Source: Anabaena sp. WA102 (GTDB lineage: Bacteria; Cyanobacteriota; Cyanobacteriia; Cyanobacteriales; Nostocaceae). From it: a DNA stretch of 64,000 nt. The stretch spans positions 2,294,001 to 2,358,000 of the forward strand of contig NZ_CP011456.1 in NCBI RefSeq assembly GCF_001277295.1, in the 5' to 3' direction. Below are positions 17,109 to 26,335 of the stretch, one piece after another. Both the position numbers and the translations under genes were made by a program. The number at the start of each line of letters is the position of its first letter. Within the stretch, counting starts at the first letter, position 1. The notes under the pieces are model-generated. The model saw nothing but the letters and a program-made list of their open reading frames with translations, was not told where the DNA came from and did not search any database.

Positions 17109-17445
17109 AAGATATGGTTACTTTCGGTTATTTAACTACTTGGTTCTAGAACAGGAACTAACTAAATATTTTTTCGTAGGTTTTCAACTCTTCTCTGTAA
17201 TGGAGTACGCATCGAATGAGAATTACTGATAAGATAATACCCTAAAGCCAGAAATAAAGTCTAAAAATCCTGAATTTTCTTGATCTGCTTGCAGTAGCGC
17301 TTCGCTACCAGTAGGTGAGTGATGGATAAGTAAAATACCGTATAATTGAATTTACTTACGTATGATTATAAATTTTGGTGTTTTTACGTCTACATACTCA
17401 AGATAGCCAAAATCACAACACTTTTAACTAAGGGTAAATTTAAAT
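17109..17445. promoter_or_regulatory. Divergent spacer between the OpgC-like gene and the hybrid kinase
   Basis: 337 bases holding the promoters of two divergent genes. A small palindromic dispersed repeat (GTAGCGCTTCGCTAC) lies near 17293-17308. No other structure was recognised. Confidence 0.4.
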
Positions 17446-20400
17446 ATGAAAGCCTTATTACGCAGTGACGAAGCCGGAAGAATTGAAGCACTTTTACAAT
17501 ACAGAATTCTTGATACTCAGTCCGAACTGGAGTTTGATGATATTACCCGTTTAGCTTCTTTTATTTGTGGAACTCCCATGGCCGTAATGACCTTAGTTGA
17601 TACGGACCGCCAATGGTTTAAATCTAAAATTGGGCTAGAAGCATCAGAAACACCCCGTAGTATTGGTTTTTGCAATCATGCTATCCAGCAACCAGATCCC
17701 ATGATCATTCCCGATGCTACTTTAGATCCAAGATTTGTGAATAACCCTTTGGTGACATCAGATCCCAATATCCGTTTTTATGCGGGCATACCCCTAATTA
17801 ATGATGAAGGTTATGGCTTAGGAGCGCTGTGTGTTCTCGATGACATACCAAGACAACTCGCACCACAACAGATAGAGGCATTAAATATTTTAGGTCGCCA
17901 AGTCATGCAACAATTAGAATGGCGGCGTAATTTAGATAGTTTGCTCCTCTCAACGGTATTAGATACAGTTAATGCTTTAGTGATAGTTCTTAACCCAGAA
18001 GGGGAAATTATTGGATTTAATCGAGCTTGTGAAGAAACCACGGGTTATTCTTACAATGAAGTTAGAAATCAATGCTTTTGGAGCGTATTTACAGAACCGA
18101 AACGCCGTCGAACGGTGCGATCTATTTTTGAAAAAATTAAATCAAGTAAAGGGTTAAAAGAATATGAAAACTATTGGCGAATAAAAGACGGAAATCTGCG
18201 GCTAATTAATTGGTCAAATAGAACGGTTTTAAATGAAAATGGTGAAATTGAATTTATTGTTTGTACCGGCATAGATATCACTGAACGCAAACAAGCTGAA
18301 GAGTCTCTAAAACAGCAATTAGCAGCAGTAGAAGCGGCGAGTGATGGCATTAGTATTGTTGATAAACAGGGTAATTATCTTTATCTAAATAGCTCTTATG
18401 TGAATATATTTGGCTATAGTGATGCCACGGAATTGCTAGGAAAAAAATGGCAAGAAGTTTATGAACAAGAGCAGATTAAATTGTTTGAAAAAAAGATATT
18501 TCCTGAACTAATGAAACAAGGTTACTGGCATGGAGAAACAATTGCTCAGAGAAAAGATAGCAGTGACTTTGCCGCAGAAATGTCTCTGACAAAATTGAAA
18601 GATGGCGGATTCATTTGTGTAGGACGTGATATCAGTAAACGCAAAGAAGCCGAGGAAGAACTAAAATACTTCAACTTGCGATCGCAATTATTAGCTGATA
18701 TTACTTTAAAAATCCGCGGTTCTTTACAGATAGATGATATTCTGCAAACGAGTGTTACTGAAGTACAAAAACTGTTGAAAACTGACCGTGTAGTGATTCT
18801 AGAGTTGTTGGCCGATGGCTCTTTAACAGCGCGGAAAGAAGCATTAATTCCCGGTATTCCAGTTGTTATGGGGGCAAATATTGTTGAGCCTTGTTTGACA
18901 AAAAATTATATCGAGAAATATACTCAAGGATGGATTGGTGTAATTAATGACATTGAAAAAGCTAACATTCAACCTTGTCATATCGAACTATTGCAAAGGT
19001 TTAATGTCAAAGCTAACTTAGTTATTCCTATTTTTCTCAAAGATGAATTTTGGGGTTTACTAATTGCTCATCATTGTACCCAACCCCGTCAATGGACTAA
19101 CTGGGAAATAGAATTTCTCAAGTCTTTATCTGATCAAATAGGTATTGCTTTAGCTCAAGCTAAATTGCTGCAAGTGGAAATCCTACAAAGACGAGAATTG
19201 GAAATTGCTCGTCATCAAGCTGAGTTAGCATCTCTATCCAAAAGTAGTTTTTTAGCGAATATGAGTCATGAAATTCGTACTCCCATGAATGGCATTTTGG
19301 GCATGACTGGTTTATTATTAGAAACTCCTCTCAACCCAGAACAAAGAGATTTTTTAGAAATAGTTCGTGTGAGTGGTGATGCTCTTTTATCTCTGATTAA
19401 TGAGATTTTAGATTTATCTAAACTTGAAGCTGGAGAAATGATGATCGAAAGCATAGATTTCGATCTTTGCAATTGTCTGGAAGAAGTGCTAGATTTATTA
19501 GCTCCTCAAGCACATCAAAAAGGACTAGAAATTGCCACACTAGTAGAACAGAATGTCTATAAATATCTGAGGGGAGATGTTGGCCGCTTACGACAAATTA
19601 TCATGAATTTAATTGGTAATGCTATTAAATTTACCAAAGAAGGAGAGGTATTATTAGAAGTAGAATTAAGGTCAGAAACTCAGGATCTAGTCATTCTCAA
19701 TTTTACTGTTATAGATACAGGAATTGGTATTAGTCTTCAAGATCAAAACAAACTTTTTCAAGCATTTAGCCAAGTTGATGCTTCTATTACCCGTCAATAT
19801 GGTGGCACAGGTTTGGGATTAGCAATTTGTCAACAATTAGTAAGTTTAATGGGAGGAAAAATTGGCGTAAAAAGTCAACTGGGTAAAGGATCTCAATTTT
19901 GGTTTGAGCTACCTTTTATGAAGCAAATCCACCCTTCTTCTCAGATTTTGGAGCTTGATATATTGACTAACAAGCGGTTGTTAGTAATAGATGACAATGG
20001 CACTAACCGGAGAATTATTTATCATCAAGCTACTCATTGGGGAATGTGGGTGGATGAAGCTGCTTGTGCAAATACTGGTCTTGCAGCTTTACAAAAGGCT
20101 GCCGAAAATCACCCCTATGATATTGTTATAATTGATATGCAAATGCCTGCGATAGATGGTCTAACGCTGGGATCACAAATTAAGGCTAATTCTGCTATTA
20201 GCAATATTCCTTTAGTTCTATTGACTTCTAGTAATCAAAAGGATGAATGGAAAAAAGCAATCAACATAGGATTTATTAGTTATTTAGTTAAACCAATAAA
20301 GCCTTCTCGTTTGCTAGATACTATTATGGATATTTTAGCAAATCAACCAAAATTAGATAATTTCCAATCTTCTAAAATTGAGCAATCTTCTATAACTGTG

Positions 20401-21213
20401 TTGGATGAAAAGATATCTGATTCTACAACATCAAAGTTAAAATTGCTGGTAGCAGAAGATAATCCAGTTAATCAAAAAGTTATCCTCAAGCAACTCGACA
20501 GTTTAGGCTATAAAGCTGATATTGTAGCCAATGGCCAAGAAGTTTTGGAAATGTTGGATAACATTGCCTATGATTTGATTTTGATGGACTGTCAAATGCC
20601 AATTCTCGATGGTTTAAAAACTACAAAAGTAATTCGTTCTCGGCCAATAAGTTCATTTGTTAATCATCGACAACCTATAGTTATTGCTATTACTGCTAAT
20701 GCCATGAAGGAGGATCAACAGAATTGTTTAGATGCTGGTATGGATGACTATTTTAGCAAACCAATTACTAAGGATAAATTAGCAACATTATTAGAGCTTT
20801 GGAGTTCGAGAATTATAGCGGGACGAGTAGTGACTATTCCTGAATCTGAGCCAGTAGTTTTAATTACAAATAATCCGTTAACAGATTTACCAATTGATTG
20901 GGAACATCTACATCAAATCTCAGAAAATGATCCAGAATTTGAGTTAGAAATATTAAAAGTTTTTGTGGAAGATAGCCTGTTTCATGTAGAGGGAATTAAA
21001 GCCGCAATTGCCGTTAATGACTTTCCTCAACTGGCCAGAGAAGCTCATCATCTTAAAGGTTCTAGTGGTAATATTGGCACTACAGCCATACAGAAAATTG
21101 CAGAAGAACTAGAACAACTCAGTCGCAAACAGAGTTTTGTTGGTGCTTATGAATTGTTATTAGAATTAGTTGATTTTATAAACAAGATTCAAGCGTTTTT
21201 AACTAAGTCCTGA
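17446..21213 (+). CDS. Hybrid histidine kinase GAF-PAS-PAS-GAF-HisKA-HATPase-REC-REC-HPt with cyanobacteriochrome-like GAF
   Basis: 1255 residues, soluble. GAF1 is at about 20-160, PAS1 about 165-285 (ends GIDITERK), PAS2 about 290-400 (ends RDISKRK), GAF2 about 410-575, HisKA with His608 in SHEIRTPMNG, HATPase about 710-825 (N box around 721-725, DTGIGI 757-762), REC1 with Asp897 and Lys949, REC2 with Asp1048 and Lys1105, and an HPt domain with AHHLKGSS (His1201). GAF2 has the canonical bilin-attachment Cys-His pair (Cys511-His512, PCHIELLQRF) and an EPCL tetrad (481-484) where DXCF-type cyanobacteriochromes have their second cysteine. It is likely a light-responsive phosphorelay kinase; chromophore binding is inferred. 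No partner regulator is adjacent. Confidence 0.93.
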   Translation: MKALLRSDEAGRIEALLQYRILDTQSELEFDDITRLASFICGTPMAVMTLVDTDRQWFKSKIGLEASETPRSIGFCNHAIQQPDPMIIPDATLDPRFVNNPLVTSDPNIRFYAGIPLINDEGYGLGALCVLDDIPRQLAPQQIEALNILGRQVMQQLEWRRNLDSLLLSTVLDTVNALVIVLNPEGEIIGFNRACEETTGYSYNEVRNQCFWSVFTEPKRRRTVRSIFEKIKSSKGLKEYENYWRIKDGNLRLINWSNRTVLNENGEIEFIVCTGIDITERKQAEESLKQQLAAVEAASDGISIVDKQGNYLYLNSSYVNIFGYSDATELLGKKWQEVYEQEQIKLFEKKIFPELMKQGYWHGETIAQRKDSSDFAAEMSLTKLKDGGFICVGRDISKRKEAEEELKYFNLRSQLLADITLKIRGSLQIDDILQTSVTEVQKLLKTDRVVILELLADGSLTARKEALIPGIPVVMGANIVEPCLTKNYIEKYTQGWIGVINDIEKANIQPCHIELLQRFNVKANLVIPIFLKDEFWGLLIAHHCTQPRQWTNWEIEFLKSLSDQIGIALAQAKLLQVEILQRRELEIARHQAELASLSKSSFLANMSHEIRTPMNGILGMTGLLLETPLNPEQRDFLEIVRVSGDALLSLINEILDLSKLEAGEMMIESIDFDLCNCLEEVLDLLAPQAHQKGLEIATLVEQNVYKYLRGDVGRLRQIIMNLIGNAIKFTKEGEVLLEVELRSETQDLVILNFTVIDTGIGISLQDQNKLFQAFSQVDASITRQYGGTGLGLAICQQLVSLMGGKIGVKSQLGKGSQFWFELPFMKQIHPSSQILELDILTNKRLLVIDDNGTNRRIIYHQATHWGMWVDEAACANTGLAALQKAAENHPYDIVIIDMQMPAIDGLTLGSQIKANSAISNIPLVLLTSSNQKDEWKKAINIGFISYLVKPIKPSRLLDTIMDILANQPKLDNFQSSKIEQSSITVLDEKISDSTTSKLKLLVAEDNPVNQKVILKQLDSLGYKADIVANGQEVLEMLDNIAYDLILMDCQMPILDGLKTTKVIRSRPISSFVNHRQPIVIAITANAMKEDQQNCLDAGMDDYFSKPITKDKLATLLELWSSRIIAGRVVTIPESEPVVLITNNPLTDLPIDWEHLHQISENDPEFELEILKVFVEDSLFHVEGIKAAIAVNDFPQLAREAHHLKGSSGNIGTTAIQKIAEELEQLSRKQSFVGAYELLLELVDFINKIQAFLTKS

Positions 21214-21536
21214 AAAAGTTTTTTCGTTCTCTTACAAGGTTATGAGGTCAGGGGTAACTGACAGCATTTTCCGCTCTGATGAGGTACAAAGTTGAATCAT
21301 GAAAATCTTGTGGTGCGGGCATCTTGCCCGCTAGATATGTGCCTCATAACACCGGGAAGTTCTGTATATCCGATATTCCGCACTTCATAATGTAGTATAA
21401 GCCTTTTCAAGAATACCCTTAATAAAGGTTAAATGACTACGTATTAAAACTTAAAATATTTGATAAAATATGTATGGTTAAAATAGCCCCGCGATTATTT
21501 ATATTGACATAATTTATTTCTCCATAATTATCTTCA
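21214..21536. other. Spacer with relic of DUF6671 gene start
   Basis: Contains a GCGGGCATCTTGCCCGC palindrome (about 21315-21332). From about 21479 it holds a near-copy of 2831-2888. On the reverse strand this copy includes a decayed start of the DUF6671-like gene: ATG TCA ATA is followed at once by a stop and a three-base loss. See the finding on the reciprocal duplication. Confidence 0.65.
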
Positions 21537-21567
21537 GATCCCCGACTTCTTGGAGAAGTCGGGGATC
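21537..21567. repeat. REP-like palindrome, copy 3
   Basis: Same 31-bp palindrome as at 1981-2011 with a slightly different centre (TTCTTGGAGAAG). It lies 8 bases beyond the stop of the intact GNAT gene and may act as its terminator. Confidence 0.85.
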
Positions 21568-21574
21568 TGGTGTA

Positions 21575-22147
21575 TTATAAATGCGATCGCCAGTGGGGAT
21601 TTGTTAAACTTGTGAAAATATGATCTTCCCATTTACCATTAATCATTAAATAATCTCTAGCATATCCTTCAACTACAAAACCAGCCCTTTTAAGAACATT
21701 ACCACTGCGGCGATTATGGGGCATATAATTAGCCATAATGCGGTGCAGATTTAATTCTTGAAAAACATACTTAGTGGAAATAGACAAGGCTTCTGTCATG
21801 TAACCATAACCTTGTGCTGATTCTGCTAAACTGTATCCTAATTGACAAAATTGAGCAGCACTATAGACAAAGCTGCTAAAATTAGCTGTTCCCATAACTT
21901 TTCTAGGCTGGTGTTTCCGATAAATAAATAGTTTTAATGAATAGTTGTTCACAAATTCCCAGAAACTCGTTTCTACTTGATACTCCCAATAATCGTCAGT
22001 AAAAAAATTTTCATCCCATTGAGGATAAAATGGCGTAAGATATTCTTTATTTTCCGTAAAATATTTGAGTATGTAGGGAATATCCTCCATCACTGCCATT
22101 CTTAATATTAGGCGATCGCTTGTCAGAATTGGTGGCTCTGATGTCAT
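21575..22147 (-). CDS. GNAT acetyltransferase, RimJ/RimL type
   Basis: 190 residues, full length for the family. It opens with LTSDRLILRMAVMEDIPYIL, typical of RimJ/RimL-like N-acetyltransferases, and has the acetyl-CoA loop QGYGYM followed by a helix. The later LHRIMANYMPHNRRSGNVLKRAGF segment is also characteristic. The substrate (protein N terminus or small molecule) cannot be told. The C-terminal 85 residues are duplicated almost exactly at 2935-3204. It is divergent from bioB with 78 bases between them. Confidence 0.88.
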   Translation of the reverse strand: MTSEPPILTSDRLILRMAVMEDIPYILKYFTENKEYLTPFYPQWDENFFTDDYWEYQVETSFWEFVNNYSLKLFIYRKHQPRKVMGTANFSSFVYSAAQFCQLGYSLAESAQGYGYMTEALSISTKYVFQELNLHRIMANYMPHNRRSGNVLKRAGFVVEGYARDYLMINGKWEDHIFTSLTNPHWRSHL

Positions 22148-22225
22148 ATACTCAAATTTAAATATTTTGTATCAGCTATACTAATTTGAACATTAAACCA
22201 AAAGACTGCAAAAAGGATAATTACG

Positions 22226-23227
22226 GTGGGAATACGCTACGATTGGCAACCAACAGAGATATTGACAATATATAATACACCGTTTCTAGAGCTAATTTAT
22301 CAAGCTGCTACTGTGCATCGTCAATATCATCAACCGCAACAAATACAAGTTTGTAAGCTTATCTCTATTAAAACCGGTGCTTGTCCAGAAGATTGCGGTT
22401 ACTGCGCTCAATCTTCCCGCTACAAAACCGAGGTAAAACCCGAAGCACTGTTAGAAAAAGAAACAGTCATAAATATTGCCAAAACAGCCAAAGAAAGCGG
22501 TGTTAGTCGGGTTTGTATGGGTGCTGCTTGGCGAGAAGTTCGGGACAATTCCCAATTTGAGGAAGTTCTGGATATGGTTAAGGACGTAACCGGCATGGGT
22601 TTAGAGGTATGCTGTACCTTGGGAATGTTGACAGAAAATCAAGCCAAGCGGTTAGAAGATGCGGGATTATATGCTTATAACCATAATCTCGACACCTCAG
22701 AGGAATATTACAGCACAGTGATTACGACTCGAACTTATGGCGATCGCTTGAATACAATTGCCAATGTTCGCCAAACTAATGTTACCGTATGTTCGGGCGG
22801 TATTCTCGGTTTAGGGGAAAATATTAGCGATAGAGTCGGAATGTTACATACTCTCTCAAATTTACAGCCTCACCCCGAATCTGTACCCATCAATATTCTT
22901 TCTCAAGTTCCCGGTACACCTTTAGAAAATCAACCTGATGTCCCCATTTGGGATGTAGTGCGGATGATTGCGACTGCTAGAATTATTATGCCTAAATCTG
23001 ACGTGCGTTTGAGTGCAGGTAGGGCGAGACTTTCTCAAGTAGAACAAGCTTTATGCTTCATGGCTGGTGCAAATTCCATCTTCTCCAGCGATGATAATAA
23101 AATGTTGACGGTGACTACTCCCTGTCCTGATTATGACGCAGATAAAGAAATGTTGAACTTGCTTGGTTTGGAAATGCGTCCCCCCTTCCAAAAGCAGGAA
23201 AAAACACCTAATGCAGTGATGATATAA
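22226..23227 (+). CDS. bioB: Biotin synthase
   Basis: 333 residues, the usual length. The radical-SAM cysteine motif GACPEDCGYCAQS is at 51-63 (Cys53, 57, 60). Downstream are the SRVCMGAAWRE, YNHNLDTS and GGILGLGE blocks that bind SAM and dethiobiotin, and an SAGRARLS motif near the C terminus. It inserts sulfur into dethiobiotin to make biotin. The start is GTG, preceded by AAAAAGGA. No other bio gene is adjacent. Confidence 0.96.
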   Translation: MGIRYDWQPTEILTIYNTPFLELIYQAATVHRQYHQPQQIQVCKLISIKTGACPEDCGYCAQSSRYKTEVKPEALLEKETVINIAKTAKESGVSRVCMGAAWREVRDNSQFEEVLDMVKDVTGMGLEVCCTLGMLTENQAKRLEDAGLYAYNHNLDTSEEYYSTVITTRTYGDRLNTIANVRQTNVTVCSGGILGLGENISDRVGMLHTLSNLQPHPESVPINILSQVPGTPLENQPDVPIWDVVRMIATARIIMPKSDVRLSAGRARLSQVEQALCFMAGANSIFSSDDNKMLTVTTPCPDYDADKEMLNLLGLEMRPPFQKQEKTPNAVMI

Positions 23228-23308
23228 CAGTTTAAAATTACCTCTCCCTGACTGGGAGAGGACTCGAATATGCTAGAATTTAGGGTGAACTTTAAGCAGA
23301 TGATGAAG

Positions 23309-23626
23309 ATGACACAATCCACACCCCAAAGAGTTGTCCGTCGTGGTCGAGTATTTCCCGAAATTCAGTGGACTGATGAACAAAAAGCTGAAGATAGAGC
23401 TAGAAGACAGGCATTTTCTGAGCGTTGTTGGGTAATTTTTGAGCGTTTAAAACCAGAAATATTAGATAAATATTATGGTTGGTATATTGCTATTGAACCT
23501 GATAGCGGTGATTATTTTATTGATCAGGATCAAGAGGTAGCTAGTAAAATGGCTAGAGAAAAGTATCCTCATGTGATTCATCATATTTATGGCATTAATG
23601 AAACGGGAGTTAGTGGCAGAATATGA
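23309..23626 (+). CDS. Conserved small protein paired with a retropepsin-like protease
   Basis: About 105 residues from the ATG at 23309; the frame is open from 23270 with further ATGs at 23300 and 23303, and no Shine-Dalgarno decides. Basic N terminus (RVVRRGRVFPEIQWT), then an aromatic domain with YYGWYIAIEPDSGDYFIDQDQE that suggests a small alpha/beta fold. Its last four bases overlap the start of the aspartic-protease gene, so the two are translationally coupled. I recognise the pair as common in cyanobacteria but know of no function; a TA-like role is only a guess. Confidence 0.6.
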   Translation: MTQSTPQRVVRRGRVFPEIQWTDEQKAEDRARRQAFSERCWVIFERLKPEILDKYYGWYIAIEPDSGDYFIDQDQEVASKMAREKYPHVIHHIYGINETGVSGRI

Positions 23627-23991
23627 TTGAGGGAAGATTTGGAGATAAAGGTCAAATTTATTTGGAAATTGATTTAATTGATGGAGATAATTTCAGTTTT
23701 CCTGTAGAAACAATGTTAGACACAGGATTTACTGAATATTTAGCCATGAATAAACAAGATGTACAAAGTCTTGATTGGCCTTTTTTACGTCAGAATAAAT
23801 TAAGAACTGCTCAAGGAGAAACTGAATTTGATGTTTATCATGGTAGGGTGATCATAGATGGTCAAGAGTTTGAAGTTCCTGTATTTGCTGGAGATGAAAT
23901 ACAGGAAATTTTATTAGGTTCTCGATGGTTGAAGTTGTTTATTTTAGTCGCTAATTATGGTGGACATAGGGTGAGTTTAGCGTTAATTTAA
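23623..23991 (+). CDS. Clan AA retropepsin-like aspartic protease
   Basis: 122 residues. The single-subunit retropepsin motif MLDTGFTEYL is at 31-40, with the catalytic Asp in DTG; a later LLGSRWLKLF stretch (about 97-106) resembles the hydrophobic-Gly motif near the C terminus of these enzymes. At this size it would be active only as a homodimer. Overlap of 4 bases with the preceding gene implies co-expression. The target is unknown. Confidence 0.75.
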   Translation: MIEGRFGDKGQIYLEIDLIDGDNFSFPVETMLDTGFTEYLAMNKQDVQSLDWPFLRQNKLRTAQGETEFDVYHGRVIIDGQEFEVPVFAGDEIQEILLGSRWLKLFILVANYGGHRVSLALI

Positions 23992-24074
23992 TTATAAAGT
24001 TATACTTTAGGAGATTAATAGATTAGTTATTTAGTCTAGCATTTTGGCATACCTTTTCTTGAAAAGTTATGATT

Positions 24075-24608
24075 TTAGACTTCAGATTCATGAGAAATAA
24101 ATTGCTCTACATCATCTAAAGGAAGATTTAGGGATTGAGCTATTTGATCTGCGGTGAGTCCTAATTTTACGAGATTTAAAACTACTTCTAATTTTGCTTT
24201 TTTTCTCACATTTTCTACAGCATTGAGACTTTCTACTCCTATGATCTCTGATTCAGCTTTAACAATATCTGTATCTGATTGTTGAGAATTATTAGAACAT
24301 AGATTAATACTACCAATTTGATTACCAAGAACTGTAAATGCTGAGTTTGTGATAATAATACGTTCTATGTTTGCCCGAAAGTTAGATTTATTAGTAGTTT
24401 CTTGTAGTGCTTCAGAGAGTTTTTGCCACAGCGCATAAGCTTCATCTTTAACATGACCTTCAGTACAGTTACTCTCTCTAGCAACTTGTGCATACTTTTG
24501 ATTCTCAAAGACTCCTCGAAGTATTGCTATTTGCAAGCTATTGAGATGTTGCCCTGTTTGATTAAATAAGAGATCATCTACGTATTTCAGCACTTCTTGC
24601 CAACTCAT
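24075..24608 (-). CDS. vMAP-N-like HTH domain protein with Rpn-type tail
   Basis: 177 residues. Residues 1 to about 95 match the N-terminal winged-helix domain seen at the head of cyanobacterial WD40, NB-ARC and vWA-MoxR-associated signalling proteins: SLQIAILRGVFENQKYAQVA, then a CTEGHVKDEAYALW helix. Here the domain stands alone. It is followed by a short linker and a C-terminal helix pair (KLGLTADQIAQSLNLPLDDVEQF) of the type found at the end of Rpn/PD-(D/E)XK proteins. It is divergent from a GTPase gene 169 bases away. Likely a regulator or adaptor. Confidence 0.6.
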   Translation of the reverse strand: MSWQEVLKYVDDLLFNQTGQHLNSLQIAILRGVFENQKYAQVARESNCTEGHVKDEAYALWQKLSEALQETTNKSNFRANIERIIITNSAFTVLGNQIGSINLCSNNSQQSDTDIVKAESEIIGVESLNAVENVRKKAKLEVVLNLVKLGLTADQIAQSLNLPLDDVEQFISHESEV

Positions 24609-24777
24609 AAATAAATTTGCGTAACTCTCCGCTATTATCCGATACTTTCCGCCTAACGTAAAGTTTCTTTATAAAACTTCCTACTAAATCCGCTATGTTC
24701 CGTCTTTTAATCTATACATCTTTATGAAATACTCCATAGATACAATGTTAAATATCATCAAGTAAACAATACAACTC

Positions 24778-25764
24778 ATGCTAGATAAAAATTTGCCAGA
24801 AGAATCCAAGCGTCTTGCAGAAAACATAGCTGAACAATTTAAACTTGAACGCGATAAAGAATTTACATTTTTGCTCGTAGGTCGATCTGGTGTTGGTAAA
24901 TCTAGCACAGCTAACAGTCTTATGGGAAAAAAAATTGCTCCTGTTGGTAAATTTGAGCCAACAACAATGACTGTTGAAAGGTATAAAAGTGAAATTGGAG
25001 GGGTAAAGTTTACAATAATTGATACACCTGGGTTGTGCGATGATTTAGAAAAGAAAGGGAACGACTATGAGTATCTAGAACGAATCAGGTTAAATACAAG
25101 TCGTATTGATCTAATGTGGTTTGTTACGGAACTGGATGAGAACAGGGTTCTCTCTGATGAAAAAAGAGGTATTAAGCTAATTTCTGAAGCTTTTAACCCT
25201 AAAATATGGGAACAAGCAATTATCGTCTTCACCTGTGCAGATAAAGTTTCACCAGAAGAGTATCCTGAATTTTTGGAAAAACGCACGGAATTAATTCGCA
25301 AGGAAATTTCTACGTATTCGGGAATAGCAATTGCCAATAATATTCCTTCTATTGCAGTGAGCAATATCAAAGAATTTACTCCCGATGGTGAACGCTGGTT
25401 AGGAGAACTCTACACACAAGTTTACACGCGTATGGCGAGAGAAGGGGCTGGAGCATTCTTTATGTCAACTGTTGAGCGTATTCAACCACCAAAAATTGAA
25501 CGTGAAATAGTTTATGTACCCAGTCCACCACCAACAGCACCAGCAATATATTTGAATGAACGACAAGCAGGAATTGTCAGAAACAGAACTGTAGATATAA
25601 TAATTCAATCCACAGAAGCAGGTGCCGTAACAGGTCAAATGATTGGTGAAGCATTCGGTTCAATTGGCGGACCAGTCGGTTCAGAATTACTCGGAAAAGC
25701 TGGTGAAGCAGTTGGCAGTGTAGCTGGTGCGGTATGGGGCGTATGTAAGGCTCTACTTGGATAA
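24778..25764 (+). CDS. AIG1/septin-like P-loop GTPase with glycine-rich C terminus
   Basis: 328 residues. G1 GRSGVGKSS (35-43), G3 DTPG (82-85) and a G4-like TCADK (152-156) place it in the TRAFAC GTPases near the AIG1/Toc34 group. A proline-rich stretch (PSPPPTAPA, about 249-257) leads to a C-terminal Gly/Ala-rich hydrophobic segment (about 280-328) with glycine-zipper spacing, which could insert in a membrane. The next gene, a second GTPase, begins 8 bases after its stop. The pair probably forms one operon. Confidence 0.8.
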   Translation: MLDKNLPEESKRLAENIAEQFKLERDKEFTFLLVGRSGVGKSSTANSLMGKKIAPVGKFEPTTMTVERYKSEIGGVKFTIIDTPGLCDDLEKKGNDYEYLERIRLNTSRIDLMWFVTELDENRVLSDEKRGIKLISEAFNPKIWEQAIIVFTCADKVSPEEYPEFLEKRTELIRKEISTYSGIAIANNIPSIAVSNIKEFTPDGERWLGELYTQVYTRMAREGAGAFFMSTVERIQPPKIEREIVYVPSPPPTAPAIYLNERQAGIVRNRTVDIIIQSTEAGAVTGQMIGEAFGSIGGPVGSELLGKAGEAVGSVAGAVWGVCKALLG

Positions 25765-25771
25765 GTAATTT

Positions 25772-26335
25772 ATGCGTAAGTATTTGCTTGTTGGGCGGAC
25801 TGGAGTAGGTAAATCCAGTTTTATTAACTCAGTATTTGGCCAATATATTGCTGAAACGGCAAAATATGAAGCCTGTACAAGAGTTATTGAGCATTATGCT
25901 TATAATAGTCCTTGGGGAGATGTCTGTCTGATTGATACCCCAGGGCTGGCTGAGGATGATCTTGAGTGTGACAATAAATACTTAGGCTTAATTCAACAGA
26001 AAGTCAATTTAAAACAAACTTTTGCAACTTTTTATATCAGTCGTCTTGATGATACGCGGTTTCGTCCTGATGAAAAACGAACACTATCTAGACTAACTGA
26101 ACATTTAGGATCACAAATCTGGAGTCGGACAATTTTGATCTTGACTTTTGCTGCGTCTGTTCCGTCTCACTGGAGAGATGAAGCAACTAAGCAAAGATAC
26201 GAAGATATACTAAACTACCTGCGACAAATTACCTATAATCAGTCTTATAATTTTCATGATTATTGGCTTATTGATAATATGATTGAAGATTGGGCAGATA
26301 GTGCTTTACCAATATCAACAATTTTCAAGCTTTAG
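25772..26335 (+). CDS. Second P-loop GTPase, possibly truncated
   Basis: 187 residues. G1 GRTGVGKSS (8-16) and G3 DTPG (55-58) are clear, but the G4 position reads LTFAAS and lacks the Asp that gives guanine specificity. It is adjacent to and partly similar to the upstream GTPase, consistent with a heteromeric pair. It ends in a tandem TAG TAA. The same frame continues open afterwards for about 60 codons, so a longer ancestral protein is possible. Confidence 0.75.
   Translation: MRKYLLVGRTGVGKSSFINSVFGQYIAETAKYEACTRVIEHYAYNSPWGDVCLIDTPGLAEDDLECDNKYLGLIQQKVNLKQTFATFYISRLDDTRFRPDEKRTLSRLTEHLGSQIWSRTILILTFAASVPSHWRDEATKQRYEDILNYLRQITYNQSYNFHDYWLIDNMIEDWADSALPISTIFKL

Noticed and set aside
17811..19472. 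Reverse frames within the hybrid kinase
   Set aside because: Short, no start signals, and lie over intact PAS and HisKA coding sequence.
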